DNA of 64,000 bases from Humulus lupulus (GCF_963169125.1 NC_084802.1:111232903-111296902), one strand, 5' to 3'. Counted from the first letter of the stretch, positions 34,728-48,061 are shown. Notes: generated from the sequence alone by a model not told the origin. Translations and numbers: made by a program.

Positions 34728-35650
34728 TTATAGGATAGTTTTTACAACATTTTGGAGAGTTATTTAAGGGGATTTATATGCTTATTTAGTTGTGTTTGTC
34801 CAATACGACCCTTGTGTTTGCTAGTGTTTCAGGATCTTATGCAAAAATTGAAAAGTGGACCAAATTATGGTGATATCGTGGGGTTCTGAGCATAAAATGC
34901 CTGAATTAAAGAAACTGAAGTTAGGAGATACTTGTTGGATTGAATTTGACCTTTGATGAGGCTCTTGGGATTGAAAAGGGCGATTTTGGAGAAAAATTCA
35001 TTTTGAATCGTGTCGCTGTGTCTTAAGGGCCGTGACGCTATGGTAGTAAGAGAAGGTAGAATATGGGTTTGAAGAGGGCCGCAATGCTGGACTTTTGAGC
35101 CGTGACGCTATTGTTTTGGGTATTTTGACAAGCGGTGCAAAACCTTAAGCAGTTTGCAAATTTTCTTGAAGTATTTAAGAAACTGCATATCAATATTCCA
35201 TTTGCTGAAGTGCTTGAGCAAATGCCAACTGACCTTAAATTCTTGAAGGAAATTATATCACAGAAAAGGAAGTTGGAGGAATACGAGACATTTGTACTCT
35301 CTGAGGAATGTAGTGCAATTTTGTAAAAGAAATTACCACCAAAGCTTAAAGATCCTAGTAGTTTCAATATTCCATGCTCTATGGGGGGCTCTATGGTGAC
35401 AAAGGCTTTATGTGATTTAGGGGCCAGTGTGAATCTATTGCCTCTATCAATTTTCTGGAAGTTAAAATTAGGAGAAGCTCACCCTACTACCATGTCTCTA
35501 CAAATGGCGGATCGTTCAGTTAAGCATCCTCATGGAGTGATCGAGGATGTATTCGTGAAAGTGGACGAATTCATCTTTTCTGCAAACCTTATTATTCTTG
35601 ATATGGAGGAAGATGAAAATATTCCAATTATTCTTGGAAGGTCATTTTAG
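34728..35650 (+). pseudogene. Athila-like Ty3/gypsy fragment with protease domain
   Basis: The plus-strand frame 35135-35650, with one stop near 35324, reads LHINIPFAEVLEQMPTDLKF, then protease ALCDLGASVNLLPLSIF and NIPIILGRSF, in the order typical of Athila-type Gag-protease linkers. The 5' part (34728-35130) is LTR- or leader-like and has two GCCGTGACGCTAT words. No reverse transcriptase follows; the LTR of element C begins 30 bp later. Confidence 0.75.
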
Positions 35651-35680
35651 CTTGCCCTACTACTGTGTCTCTACAAATTC

Positions 35681-37002
35681 TGTTGATGCGGTTTTTCGTC
35701 AACAAGGGATTTAAAAATCTGAGACAGAGAGATTAAGCTTTTTGTAAACCGAATGTATAAGAATATAAAAATACCCACAATTTATGTGGTTCAGTGGTTA
35801 AAATCCACCTAGACCACGAGTCACTGTTATTGACCTGCTTATGAACTTTTAGACAAAATTGGTTAAAGCAATTTCGTCAAAGATTTTGCATACAGAATGT
35901 CAGTCCTTTCTACAGTCCATTCCCTTTATATTTATAGGGAAAAATTGTGCACAATATTGGGTAACTGTAATATAAATGGTAACGTATAACTATTTATCCA
36001 AAAAACAGTTGTTGATGACGTGGCAAGAATTTTCGACACGTGGCCGACACGTAGCAGAGATACTGCTCGCCTATCGACCAGAAATATTTCTACATGCGGA
36101 GATCAAGTTTTATATACGACCAGCCTGGTCGTATACTCCATTCATTTATGTAAAGATCTGTACAGTTGTAATGATATTCGAGAATATCTCTTCATTATGA
36201 CCTGAAGATCCATTTATTAAGGGAAGATATTATTACTTGACTCATGTAATCCTTCTTGAGCCTATAAATACACAAGAAATAGCTCAAGAAGGGATCTCTT
36301 TTTTCTTTTCCCGAATTACGTGACTATTATCCATCACTTGTATTGTTTTCTTCTTCTAAGGTCTGTGAAACTCGGGAACCCTAGTTCTTTAATCACACAT
36401 TTGGAGCTCAATATTAATAATAGTATCAAGTGGACGTAGGTCATTACCAATCATTGGGGCCGAACCACTATAATTCGTTGTGTTCTTTATTTCCCATTAG
36501 ATTGTTTTCTCAAGCTCTATATTATTTTTCTGTCGTTTTCTAGACTCCGTGTCGTTGACCAAAATGAGGGTCAACAATAACATTGGGTAAATTCCCAACT
36601 TAATGGACATTTAAATATCCTAATAAAGCCTATTGACGTTTTACATCAATTTATAAACGTATATAACGATCATATGCAGTTTTTGCGCATAACGGGTATC
36701 CAAGTCTATAGGGATCCTCCTATTCGGGCAAGATGCCAATCTCAATCTGTACACAAATGGAATAGGATGGTTTGTCATAAATAATGCCCGGGCCTAATTC
36801 AGGCGATCTAAATGTTGATGCCTCGATCTCCATCATTTGCCTCTCTGACGATCTGGAAGATCCTAGGATGTTCCGGACTCAGTGACACAACCTCGAGCTG
36901 TTAAGTTCGAAGTTAAATAAACATTTTTGAAGTCTTGCCTCTGTTTATTTCGCAACAACTATCTCCTGAGCTAGATGTCTGAGCTTGTATTTTTAGGGTA
37001 CA
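35681..37002 (-). repeat. 3' LTR of element C with nested solo LTR
   Basis: Starts TGTTGATGCGGTTTTTCGTCA and ends GGGTACA, like the element B LTR. After removing 585 bp and a 5-bp duplication the length is about 732 bp, close to the 746-757 bp of element B. Confidence 0.85.
35992..36576 (+). repeat. Solo LTR (585 bp) with ATAAC target duplication
   Basis: ATAAC at 35987-35991 and 36577-36581 flanks it. The start TATTTATCC resembles TGTTATCC of the element I LTR, and the end GGGTCAACA resembles AGGTCAACA of element I. The plus-strand TATA box CCTATAAATA is at 36261-36270. Confidence 0.82.
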
Positions 37003-37269
37003 AAATTTGTCCCCCAAGCTCTTACTCGTGCATGATGTCACCTCTGACATGCATAGTAGGGGATTTTTGGCTTCTGATATGAGAAAATGTGCCCACCCAC
37101 TCACTCGAGTATGGGACATGTGTCTGCCTGCTATAGGTACCTGTTCGGGTTTCGAGTACTGTGACAGTTGTCTTGTCAACTTTTTGTTGCTGTTTGGTTT
37201 ATTTAATTCTGACGCTCAGATCTCTTTCTGCTTTAATCATGTAGCTTAGATTTATCCCCGATGTTTACG

Positions 37270-37277
37270 TATAAATA
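37270..37277 (+). promoter_or_regulatory. TATA box of the antisense gene in element C
   Basis: TATAAATA in the same relative place as the antisense-gene TATA box of element B (18002), just past the LTR and polypurine tract, upstream of a pyrimidine-rich leader. Confidence 0.55.
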
Positions 37278-40185
37278 GAAGAGCAGAATCTGAGCCTAGC
37301 AACCTTTGCATTCGAAACTTTCCTTTTGCCTCTCTTCTTCTCAAAGCATTCAAACTTTCTGAAATCCCTTGCTTCCCAGAAATCCCCATGTTGTCACGCT
37401 CAAATTTTTCAAGCACTTTCTGTTCTTACTTCACTCATCAATCAAAAAACTAATTTTTAAGTATGCTCATCCTTCGTTTAAATTTCATTTTCTAATTTTT
37501 CAACAAGTTTTATGAAATTTTCCAGTGCTTTGTCCTTACTTTGGTTCTGTATGAGTTTAGTGTGAGTTTTTCCTAGGCCAAAAACAATAGCACTAGATAC
37601 GATTAGAAATAATGCATAAAAAATGGGTGATTTTCTACGTTTAAAGGACGAATATTTGAATTTTTGGGTTTGAAGATTCAAGGGTTTTAAGTTCAGTTTT
37701 GGGTAGCTTAAGGGTTATGACATTAGGGCGGTTTTGCATTAAACTTCCTTTCAAAACCACTGCGGTGACAGGCGAATCCAAAAATTTTAGCACCTTCCTG
37801 AGATTTGAGTGCGTGAGCTAGAGATGCGCGTGAGGGCACACGCTGGGACACCATGCCCGCTCTTGACTCATAAGATGCCTTAGGTCGAGTAATGAAGCCT
37901 TAGAACTTTATGTCTCTATTTCTTTTGCTATTAGAGCTAGATTATATTCCTAGGTCCCCTCTAATGGATCAATATGTAATCAGGCAAACTAAAATATTTG
38001 TCATGGCCTCTAAGAAAAAGACTGTGATAGGCTCCACTTCTCAAGGTAAGTAAAAGCATTTCACCCCGGAGACCAACATTATAAAGGCCCAAATTTCCTA
38101 ATAAGGTTTAAGACCTTGATTAGGAGGTCGGGAGGGCCATAATTGATTTATTATGCTATTAAATGATTATATGCATGTTTAGGTGTATTAAATATGCATG
38201 TGAACCCATTTATGATTAATTGGGTGATTTTCATATTTTGGCCATTTCGGGCATATTTGGCATATATGTGATATGTGTATGATGCTTTATTATTATTTGG
38301 TTAAGCTAGGGTTACTCAGCATGAGACGATCCTAGGAGGTAAGCCAGTGGGAAAGTCACAACGAGATTTATACTTGACTTAGAGTGAGTCAAGGGGTATT
38401 TAGAGCATTACCGGGTTGTTGGGTAATGGGAACAAGTATTTGATGATAAATTGGGAGTTAGTAAGATCAGGAGGAAATTCTGGAGGTTTTGACTATTTTG
38501 CCCCAGGGACGTTTTCGGGACCCCAAGCCTTAGGATTTGTTTGAGGCTACTTAAGCTTGAAGTAACCTGTTAAGAAATAAAAAGAACGTTCAAAACGTTC
38601 TCTCTCCTTCAATGTTCCATTTTTGTCTCCCGATCTCATTTTCGAAGGAAACTTGAGTTATAGGACTCGGATTCAAGCGAGGATTGAGGCATAGCGATTC
38701 TAGGGAAGATTAGAAGCTTATTAACCGGAAGATTTAGTTAGGAACAACTCAATCGGAGGTAATCCAAGTTTTAAGTCTAAGTTTTTAAGCTTGAATTGAA
38801 CTTTGTGTTTTGATGAGTTTTTGATTGATTTGAGACTTGGGTTTTGTTGGTTTTGGATCATGGGGATGTTTGGGAACTTTGATTTTTGAGTTTGGAGATG
38901 TTTGGATAGGTTTTTGGAAGGTTTTAAAAAGGAGAAAATGAGGAAAATGGCTGGTTCGAGGTTGGCCTGCGGCCCTGTTCTAGGACGACGCGGCCCAAGC
39001 TTGCTGAAGGAGGAGGAGGCTCTGTCAGAGGGGCGGGCCGCGGCATGGTGTATGGAGGGCCGCGACACTTAAGGGGAAAATTTCCCAGAATTGTGTTTTT
39101 GTTTTGGGAACTTAACGCTAAGGGCCTGGGATCGATCCTACTACTGTGCTGAGTGGGATTTGACGTCCCGGAGGCTTGGGTTGGGTTTGGAAGTATTTAT
39201 TTACTCATTTTGATGAGGTTTTATATTATGGTTGTGACTAGGTTATCACTAGGGGCTTGGAATCAGGATCGTGCTTGTAGCTTGTTTATTGGTAACTAGT
39301 GCTTGGACCAAAGGTAAGAAAACTGCACCCCATATGTGACATGCATGGTTATTATTGAGGCATGTCGAGTGTTTAAACATGATGCATGTGATGCACGAGA
39401 AACATGCGGTTAGGGCATGCCATGAATATTGAATATGAGATTGATCAGAGCTTGAGTCTCTGTGTTTGAGCATGATAATAATTATGCTAGCAACTGTTAA
39501 GTAAGTATGCCAAATGCCCTACATTTGGATATTTGACATATGATATATGCCATGTAGCATTGCTTACTTGTGCGTGGTACTGACTAACTAGTCAGAATTG
39601 GCAATGGTGTCAGTATTAGTTTTGAAGTTGTGTCCTACTTGTCAAGTTCGCAGTAGTATTGAGCACTGGTCACCTGGTATTGACTAAAAAGTCTAGAACG
39701 GCATAAGCGTCATGAACGTAGAGCCGATAAAAGATTAGATCTAATCGACATCTGCATTGAATGACTCAAATGAGCATTAATGTCGGACCGACCTCAAGTT
39801 CGATGAAAATTATAAGCGGTTGTCTAGCCAAAGGCTAGTTACTTAGAGCCAGGGCCAGAGAGCCCCAGTGACTATTTAGTCACATGGCTATGGGTGCTGA
39901 GCCCAAGTGACTGCTTTGTCACATGGTTATGGGTGCCGAGCCCCGTAGTGACTTGTTCGTCAGTCATTCGTCTGATTAGAATCATTGCCATAAAGCCCAG
40001 GTGACTGCTTTGTCACATGGCTATGGGTGCTGAGCTCGTAATGACTTGCTTGTCAGTCACTCATTATGGTTAAATAGAACCTCAAAGTGATATTCACTCA
40101 TATGTTCAGGGCTATAAGCTCTGTATGATCATAATGATCATCATTTACATGGTTGTGGGTGCGAAGCCCCGTGGTGACTTGCTTG

Positions 40186-42053
40186 TGTTGGGAAAACTTA
40201 TACAGGATCTTTATTTATTTTCATGTAGATCTAATATTAAAAAAATTAATATGAGATAACCTAGAACATGTTTCTAAAATTGAATTCAAAGAGAAACAAA
40301 GACAAGAATACTTACAGTATACGCAGTAGAATGAAAGAGTCCTTCCTTCAATTTCTCTAACTCTTGTATCCTCTCTGTCGCAGAGTATTATCAAGAAACT
40401 GAACCGATCTTCTATTTTCTTCACAGCCTTCCAATGTATCCTTAGAACCACCTAGAATAGTGTGGGAAATACTCAACACATGAGATAGATATAGAGAGAA
40501 GAAGAGAAAATAACAAAGAGGCATAGAAAATGACTTGTGTTTAGAGAGAATCTAAAACTATCAAAAAATCTGACTTGAACTTATCTGTCGTCTCAGAAAT
40601 CTAAAAACATATGACTTTTCTCTAAGCACTCCTTTTATAGGCTCAATTAAGCCATTTAATTTAATTAAAAATCAATAAAATAATAGCCATTTTAAAGCCC
40701 TAGGTCGAAATTATCATGGGCTTTAGGCCCGTGAAATTTCTCATTTGATTATAAGCCCATTGGACTTAAAATCAATGCCTGTATTATTTTCTAATGATTT
40801 AATTAATTAAATAATCATTTAAATCCTTTATCAAATTAATTGTTTATAATTTGAACCTTGATTTAAACTTATTTATTAATTTAGATACCAATTTATCTTA
40901 ATTAATAAATCAGCCATAATTTCTCTTTTCTACTAAAAAATACATAACTCTGTGAAACTATCCAAAATTGACCTGGTCAACTTTGATAGTTCTAATTGAT
41001 AATTAAATCAATTAATTGATACTATCTAGATGATTTTATCCAAGGTACAATGGGGACCATGAGCCTATGAAATCAAGCTCCAATAAGTTATCATAAATCT
41101 AACAAATAAATTTACTAACTTATTAATTCCTCGTCACTCCACTATAGACTCGGAATTGGACTCTTGAATTCATAGAACACTCTATAACAAATATATATAA
41201 GCTATTATTTATCCATTGTTACAACCATAATTATCACTCAATCCTCTATAGACAGTCTACAATGAGATAGGACGAAAATACCGTTTTACCCCTCATTGTA
41301 TTTTATCCTTAAAACACTTAGTTCCTTGTAAATGATATTTCAGTAAACTAATTTAATTACTGAAATGAGATCTCTATCATTTAACACCTTGAACCAAACT
41401 AAAAGGAAACCATCATTTCACTTCTTCATCAGAAGCTATAGATGTTCATATCTATGATTAACACTCCCACTCAATTATACTACCTAGTTCCCAAGATGTA
41501 AGTATGGGCTAGTCCGTAGGGTAAGCTGGTAACGAATAAGTAAAAGAACTCAAATAATACAACCAGTTAGACTACTAACCACTCATAATTGAGATTGAAT
41601 TGACGTATGGTCAACTATATGATATGACTACATACATAATAACGGTATGTTTACTTATCTTATCAACTGTCAATATCGGTCCAGTCCGATGTAACAAATA
41701 CATCCGATCTTATCTACTTTGCTAATGTTCTGGAAAGAACATAACACTGTAATGTGTAAGTAGATCATATCATAGATTGGCAAGTTAGTGTAAATCTTGT
41801 GCACTGACTAATCTTAGGACTAACTTATTTTGAACATATAATAATATTTATATTCCACTATGATTACGTCACTATAAATAAGATTAGCTATATGCTCGTG
41901 ATTTAATAGAAGTTTATAGTAAAAAAAGAATCATGAAATAAAACATGTGAGCAAAGTGATTGACCAAGTCAAAAAATGATTTCTATTCTTTTATTGATAA
42001 TAAAATGAGATTACAAAGAAATTGGGTTTTAATTAGGGCATAAAACCCCAACA
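40186..42053 (-). repeat. 3' LTR of element E (1868 bp)
   Basis: TGTTGGGAAAACTTATACAGG to ACCCCAACA. Minus-strand TATA box is the complement of CCTTTTATAGGCTC near 40632. A related plus-strand LTR piece lies at 50582-50988. Confidence 0.88.
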
Positions 42054-42077
42054 AACTCTCACTTGCACTAATTGAAA

Positions 42078-44121
42078 CTAATGCCTTAATTCTACTAATC
42101 CCATTTCCTTTATATGCTTATCAAATGTAGCTTTTGGTAGTGTCTTTGTAAACGGATCTGCAAGATTGTCTTCAGTTGCAATCTTCATAACCTTCACATC
42201 TCCCCTGGCCACATATTCTCGAATAATGTGATACTTCCTTTCTATATGCTTACTCCTCTTGTGACTTCGAGGTTCTTTCGAGTTGGCTATCGCTCCTGTA
42301 TTGTCACAAAACAACACAAGCGGTTTATCCATTTCTGGAATAACACCAATATCTGAATAGAACTTCTTTAGCCAGACTATTTCCTTAGCTGCTTCTGACG
42401 TGGCTATGTACTCAGCCTCCATGGTGGAATATGAGATTGCAGACTGCTTTACGCTTCTCCAAATCATAGCTCCACCCCTAAGAGTAAACACCATTCCAGA
42501 AGTAGACTTTCTGTCATCGACATCAGTCTGAATATCTGAATTGGTGTATCCTATAGGGTTCAGAACACCACCCTTGTAGACTAACATATAATGCCTAGTC
42601 CATCTCAAATACTTCAGGATATGCTTAACTACTATCCAATGTTCCGGTCCTGTGTTTGACTGATACCTGGTCACTACTCCCACTGCATAACAGATGTCTG
42701 GTCTAGTACACAACATGGCATACATCAGACTTCCAACTGCAGATGCGTAAGGATCTTTTCTCATTGCATCTTCCTCTTCAGGAGTTTGGGGAGACTGCTT
42801 CTTTGAAAGATGAATTCCATGGCGGGATGGTAGATGCCCTTTCTTGGAATTTGTCATTGAGAAACATTCAAGCACTTTATCTATGTAAGCTGCTTGAGAT
42901 AGAGCTAGGAGTCTGTTCTTTCTATCCCTGATGATTTGGATACCTAGAACATAACTTGCTTCACCCAAATCCTTCATTTGGAATTGAGTGCTCAGCCAAT
43001 TATTCACATCTGATAATTTCTTAACATTGTTTCCAATGAGTAAGATATCATCTACATAAAGAACCAGGAATACCACTATTTGATTTGCCTTCAGTTGGTA
43101 AACACAGGGCTCATCAATATTTTTTTCAAAGCCATAGGTTTTGATTATTTCATCAAACCTAAGATTCCAGGAACGAGAAGCTTGCTTAAGTCCATAGATG
43201 GACCTATTCAACTTGCAAAAATTTCCTTCTTGTCCAGATACTTTAAATCATTCTGGTTCATCCATATAAATGACTTCGTCAAGCTTTTCATTAAGAAAAG
43301 CTGTCTTGACGTCCATTTTCCAGATCTCATAGTCGAGAGCGGCTGCTATGGATAGGAGGATGCGAATGGATTTGAGCATGGCTACCGGACTAAAATTTTC
43401 CTCATAGTCCACGCCTTCTCTTTTGGTATAACCCTTTGCCACTAATCGAGCTTTATAAGTCTTGATATTTCCATCAACACCTCGTTTCTTCTTGTAGATC
43501 CACTTGCACCCAATGGCCCTAAAGTCACTAGGTGCTTCTACAAGATCCCAGACGGAATTTGAGTACATGGACTCCATTTCCTGTTTCATGGATTCGAGCC
43601 ATAGTTCCTTTTCAAAGCTAGCCATTGCCTGTTTGAAAGACAACAGATCATCATCACTAGTGTCACCAACAACCATATTGGTTTCACCATCCAAACCATA
43701 GCGAACTGGGTTCCCAGAAACCCTCCCACTACGACGAGGCTCTGTGACTGTTTGCTCAAGAACAGTGGTACTTTCTTCATTTAAATCGACTTGCATCGGT
43801 TGGACATGAAGAGTGGGAATTTCATCATCAACTTGCGTTGATGACGATGGAACATTGGTTAGAGTTAATTCTTTAACCATCTCCTCTAAAACTACTTTGC
43901 TTCGAGGTTTAAAGTTCTGGATATAGTCATTTTCCAGAAAAGTAGCATTTGTAGAAGTAAACACCTTCTTTTCTGAATGACTATAGAAAAGTCCACCCCA
44001 AGTACCTTTAGGATAGCCAACAAACATGCAAACTTCAATTCGCGGTTCTAACTTTCCCTCCTTTTTCCTCAGGACGTGAGCGGGACAGCCCCAGATTCTA
44101 TAATGGCATAAACTAGGACTA
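42078..44121 (-). pseudogene. Copia integrase C-terminus, reverse transcriptase and RNase H of element E
   Basis: One minus-strand frame with a single TGA at 43248-43250. Order: integrase tail (IWGCPAHVLRKKEGKLEPR, CMFVGYPKGTWGGLFYS), linker, reverse transcriptase (WIYKKKRGVDGNIKTYKARL, DVKTAFLNEKLDE, YGLKQASRSWN, LYVDDILLIGN at about 43050), RNase H (STMEAEYIATSEAAKEIVWL, DNTGAIANSKEP). The stop falls in the conserved DEPEGF segment. Upstream parts of pol are deleted, so the element cannot move by itself. Confidence 0.92.
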
Positions 44122-44123
44122 AA

Positions 44124-44901
44124 ATACCGTTTTACCCCTCATTGTATTTTATCCTTAAAACATTTAGTTCCTTGTAAATGATATTTCAGGAAACTAATTT
44201 AATTACTAAAATGAGATCTCTATCATTTAACACCTTGAACCAAACTAAAAGGAAACCATCGTTTCACTTCTTCATCAGAAGCTATAGATGTTCATATCTA
44301 TGATTAACACTCCCACTCAATTATACTACCGAGTTCCCAAGATGTAAGTATGGGCTAGTCCGTAGGGTAAGCTGGTAACGAACTAGTCAAAGAACTCAAA
44401 TAATACAATCAGTTAGAATACTAGCCACTCAGAATTGAGATTGAATTGACCTATGGTCAACTATATGATATGAATAGAATAGATAATAATAGTATGTTTA
44501 CTTATCTTATCAACTGTCAATATCGGTCTAGTCTGATGTAACAAATACATCCGATCTTATCTACTTTGCTAATGTTCTAGAAAGAACATAACATTATAAT
44601 GTGTAAGTAGATCATATTGTAGATTGGCAAGTCAGTGTAAATCCTGTGCACTGACTAATCTTAGGACTAACTTATTTTGAACATATAATCATATTTATAT
44701 TCCACTGTGATTACGTCACTATAAATAAGATTAGCTATATGCTCGAGATTTAATAGAAGTTTATATTAAACAAATAATCATGAAAATAAAACATGTGAGC
44801 AAAGTGATTGACCAAGTCAAAAAATGATTTCTATTCTTTTATTGATAATAAAATGAGATTACAAAGAATTTGAGTTTTAATTAGGGCATAAAACCCCAAC
44901 A
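44124..44901 (-). repeat. Truncated 5' LTR of element E
   Basis: Corresponds to 41276-42053 of the other LTR with a few percent difference. The inner 1.1 kb of the LTR, on the side next to the primer site, is missing. Confidence 0.9.
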
Positions 44902-47900
44902 GCTTGTTAGTCACTCATTATGGTTAATGGAGCCACCAATGTTAAATCACTCATCTGATTAGGATTGACTTGATAGTCATCCAATCAGGAGGGCATGATT
45001 TCTTATCCTAGATTCCCCAGCATTATCTTAGGTTATTTGCATGCTTGAATAGAGTTATATTTTCTAGGCATGCCAGATATGATTTGATGTCATGATATGA
45101 CTGTTCATGAGCATATTGAGTTTTCTTGCTGGGCTTCGGCTCACGGGTGCTATGTGGTGCAGGTAAAGGCAAAAGAAAGCTGGACCATCCTTGAGTTGGA
45201 GAGCTTAAGTGACGACGTGTACATATGCGGCTGCTCGTCTGCCACGGTCAAGGGTTGAAAGAGGTTCTAGAGTTAAACCCTATTTTGCCGCTTAGATCGG
45301 CTGATTGTAAATATTTTCTTGTAATAAACCTTTAAATTATATTTTTGGGATCCCAATGTATACAGTAAACATTCTAATGAAACGTTATATCTTAACCAAA
45401 AATTTTAATCCCTAAACTGCTAATCATACTTAGTTACACGATTTTGGCCAAATGACTCGGTTAACGAGTTTAGCACTGTTTAAAATGAGAACCGTAATGG
45501 TCTCTAGAGTTTAGGGTGTTACACACATTCCCCACTTCGGCCCAGTGGTGGTGAGGGAGGCCGAGGTAAGACCCGATAGATTTTTTGAGGCCGAGATGAT
45601 CATGTCTCGAATAACAACTTAGGCCAAAGTAAACATGATTATGTTGAGTCATGGGATATAGATGACCCCCGAGTTTTATGCTCGACCTCCTTTGGAAGGC
45701 GAACGAAGTTGTGCCCCATTGGAAGATGACTTCGGGGCCTAGAGTGATGAGCATCTAAAAGCATGTGCCTTCCTCCGGCTGGACCAGTACTTCGTCGACT
45801 TCCTAAACTATGTCAAGTTTGCTCCATTCCATCTCCTTGTTAATTCATATTGCCTCCTTGCGGGGTTAAAATATTTATTCCTCAAGAATGAGTGGGAGGT
45901 CCCCACTCCAGAGGACATTATGTACTGTCTGAAAGCCAACCCAGACACTAAAACCCGGAGTGACAGTTTCTAATACCTCACCTGATTTCCTAAACCCAAC
46001 AACGTCATCGACCTCCCCAGCAACCCTAATGACTTTAAAGACCAATTCTTTATGTCAAACAGGTTCAAGAACTGCACTCACTGATACTTCAACCATCCTG
46101 TAAGTTTCTCAGCTTTTTAAAATCTTTACTTGAGTTCCTTATTTTAACCAAGTTAAAACTTATTTTGATGGAGTTGTTACCTTATGCAAATATATACAAG
46201 AGAACAGAGCAGTTCGAGACCCAAGGAGAAAGAGTTCAGGGTTGTGGTGAATGATGCCACCATGTTGGCTTGTAAGTTGATCAAAGAGGATCATACACTG
46301 GCCATCAAGCCACGAGGTCCTCTCCTAGAGCTCCCTCCTCCCCAGGAGCTCCCCCCAATCGCTGAGAAGGTTGAGAATGAAGAAGAGGTCGCACCATTGA
46401 TGCGTAAGAGAAAAGTTTATGAAGATAGATAAGATTCTATTCAAGGCCATGCTGAATTGGGGGAAGCTGCCAGCACCTCCGGCCAAGGTAATCTATATAG
46501 AGAAATAAATCGGGCTGCTTCAAGTTTTCGGCTAGTTCAATTAAATCCAAGGCAGCTCGTGAGCCGACATTCGGTTGATATTGACCTGGATGTGACCCTA
46601 CTCTAGTGTGTTGAATAGCTAGTCGTACACCATGATTATGGATACCCCAGTTGTACTATAGTAGTAGATAATACCTTGCATTTTAGGTCCACTATTTTTT
46701 AACAGTATGGTACAAATCTCTTGTCATGGCCTTCCCTGCGTCATGGTACATTTACTTCGGGTATTAGGCAAGCCGAGCATGAGTCTAATCTAGATGAAGA
46801 GTCTGAACCCCGTAGGTCCCATAATGTAGTAATGCTAGAATCTCCCCCTCCTTCGATAATCCAAGAGTTAGAGGTTTTACCCAGCCTAGTCCATAACCCA
46901 AAAGTGATCATAGTAGTTTCCTCCTCTAGTTCGGAGGGTAGGGTTCTTGTTCTGTTACTCTTTGCTTTGTGTTATCTTGAATAACATTTCATGGGTCTGA
47001 CTTTTCTGCTCACTCTTTTGCATACAAAGACATGAATCTAAATGAAGATTTCAAAAGTGGAGCGAACGTAGAGAGGTAGACGGTTTTGAAGAAAACCATT
47101 CCCGGAGTTGGAGTCACCACAATGTCCCCTGCGAAATACAAGGGTGCCAGCTCCACCCAAAAGTAGCAGTGGCCTTAAGCCACTGTAGTCATGACCCTAC
47201 TAGCTCCTCCACCAGTTCTTTGTGTCCCCACTTCTGTCCCGCAGGTCATCCAAGCCGAAGCCTTGACTGTCACTATCCCAGTTCCCCCCCTCGAGGTGGG
47301 GAAATATCCAGAGCCTCTACATGATTCATATTAGGAACCGTGAGCCATCTGATGAAGCACACGACTGTGTTTAGCGTTAAAGAGTTGCGGGCTATTGAGT
47401 CGAGACCATCAACGACTTTCCTCGACTCTGTGTTGGGAACGACTCTGACGATGAGTATTATACTTATCCTCTTCCTTTAGTTACATGCTTTTAGAAACTG
47501 ACCCTCTTTATTTATTGTTTGCAGTCTTGTATGGCTCAGATCTCTAACATCGCTCGGGTCTGAGCTGAGGTTGACGAGGCCATGATTGCCCTGGGGGAGG
47601 CGAAGGTTGCTCTGGATGAAAGCAACAATTCCCTAAAGACCTCCCAGGAGAATGAGAAAAATTCCAAAGCACAAGCCTTGGAGATAGTCCAACAGGGGGA
47701 CCCGCTTCAGCTCAAGGTTGAAAATCTTAAGCAGAAGCTTGCGGAGGTCGACAATCTCAAGTAGAAGTTTGCGGATGTCGTTAGCCTCAACCAGAGGCCT
47801 GTAGAGGTCGAGGCCAAGGCCAAGGAGGACGATGCTAAAGCGGAGAACTCTTTAGAAGAAATGTTTTATTGGGCCAGGGTGTATAACCAGGATGGGGATT

Positions 47901-48061
47901 TCTCGTTCCTGGACATAAAACTTTGAGGGTGCTACCTCGCCAACTTCCAAGACCGGTTATCAAAGGAGCCTGCGGATACAATCGAGGCTTCTGGAGCTAT
48001 GGCAGGGGTTGAGGAGGAAGAGGTGTCATCCCAAGAACAAGTTATCAAAGCTGAGGGATGA

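Larger units (their letters stand above)
40186..44901 (-). mobile_element. Element E: internally deleted copia retrotransposon (4.7 kb)
   Basis: Exact 5-bp target duplication GCTTG at 40181-40185 and 44902-44906. The left LTR 40186-42053 (1868 bp) is complete. The right LTR keeps only 44124-44901, equal to the last 778 bp of the left one. The polypurine tract on the minus strand (complement of AACTCTCACTTGCAC at 42054) gives the orientation. A deletion fuses the truncated 5' LTR directly to mid-integrase, removing the primer site, gag, protease and integrase core. Confidence 0.92.
38081..45524 (+). repeat. Solo LTR H, chromovirus-like (about 2.7 kb), split by copia E
   Basis: Homologous to F and G in opposite orientation. 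ACATT flanks both sides (38076-38080 and 45525-45529). Removing H and one ACATT rejoins the antisense gene in frame at a point that aligns with element B (IPHFGP against IPNFGP). No primer-binding site follows the 3' end GGGTGTTACA, as expected of a solo LTR. The interior holds repeated GTGACTGCTTTGTCACATGG-type words (39870-40185 and 44907-44935). Confidence 0.85.
38003..48061 (+). pseudogene. Antisense gene (aORF) of element C, split by solo LTR H
   Basis: ATG 38003 (MASKKKTVIGS) corresponds to the element B start. The leader intron acceptor TTCCTAG is at about 37954. The gene is cut at 38080 and resumes at 45530. Matching blocks: ARPPLEGERSCAPLEDDF, FLRLDQYFVDFLNYVKFAPF, YLFLKNEWEVPTPEDI, NPNDFKDQFFMSN, an intron from 46100 to 46200, an acidic linker, a coiled coil (about 47550-47840) and NQDGDFSFL (about 47900). 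Many stops and shifts. The donor after exon 4 is changed from GT to AT (about 47440). It is a dead copy, but colinear with element B along its length. Confidence 0.78.
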
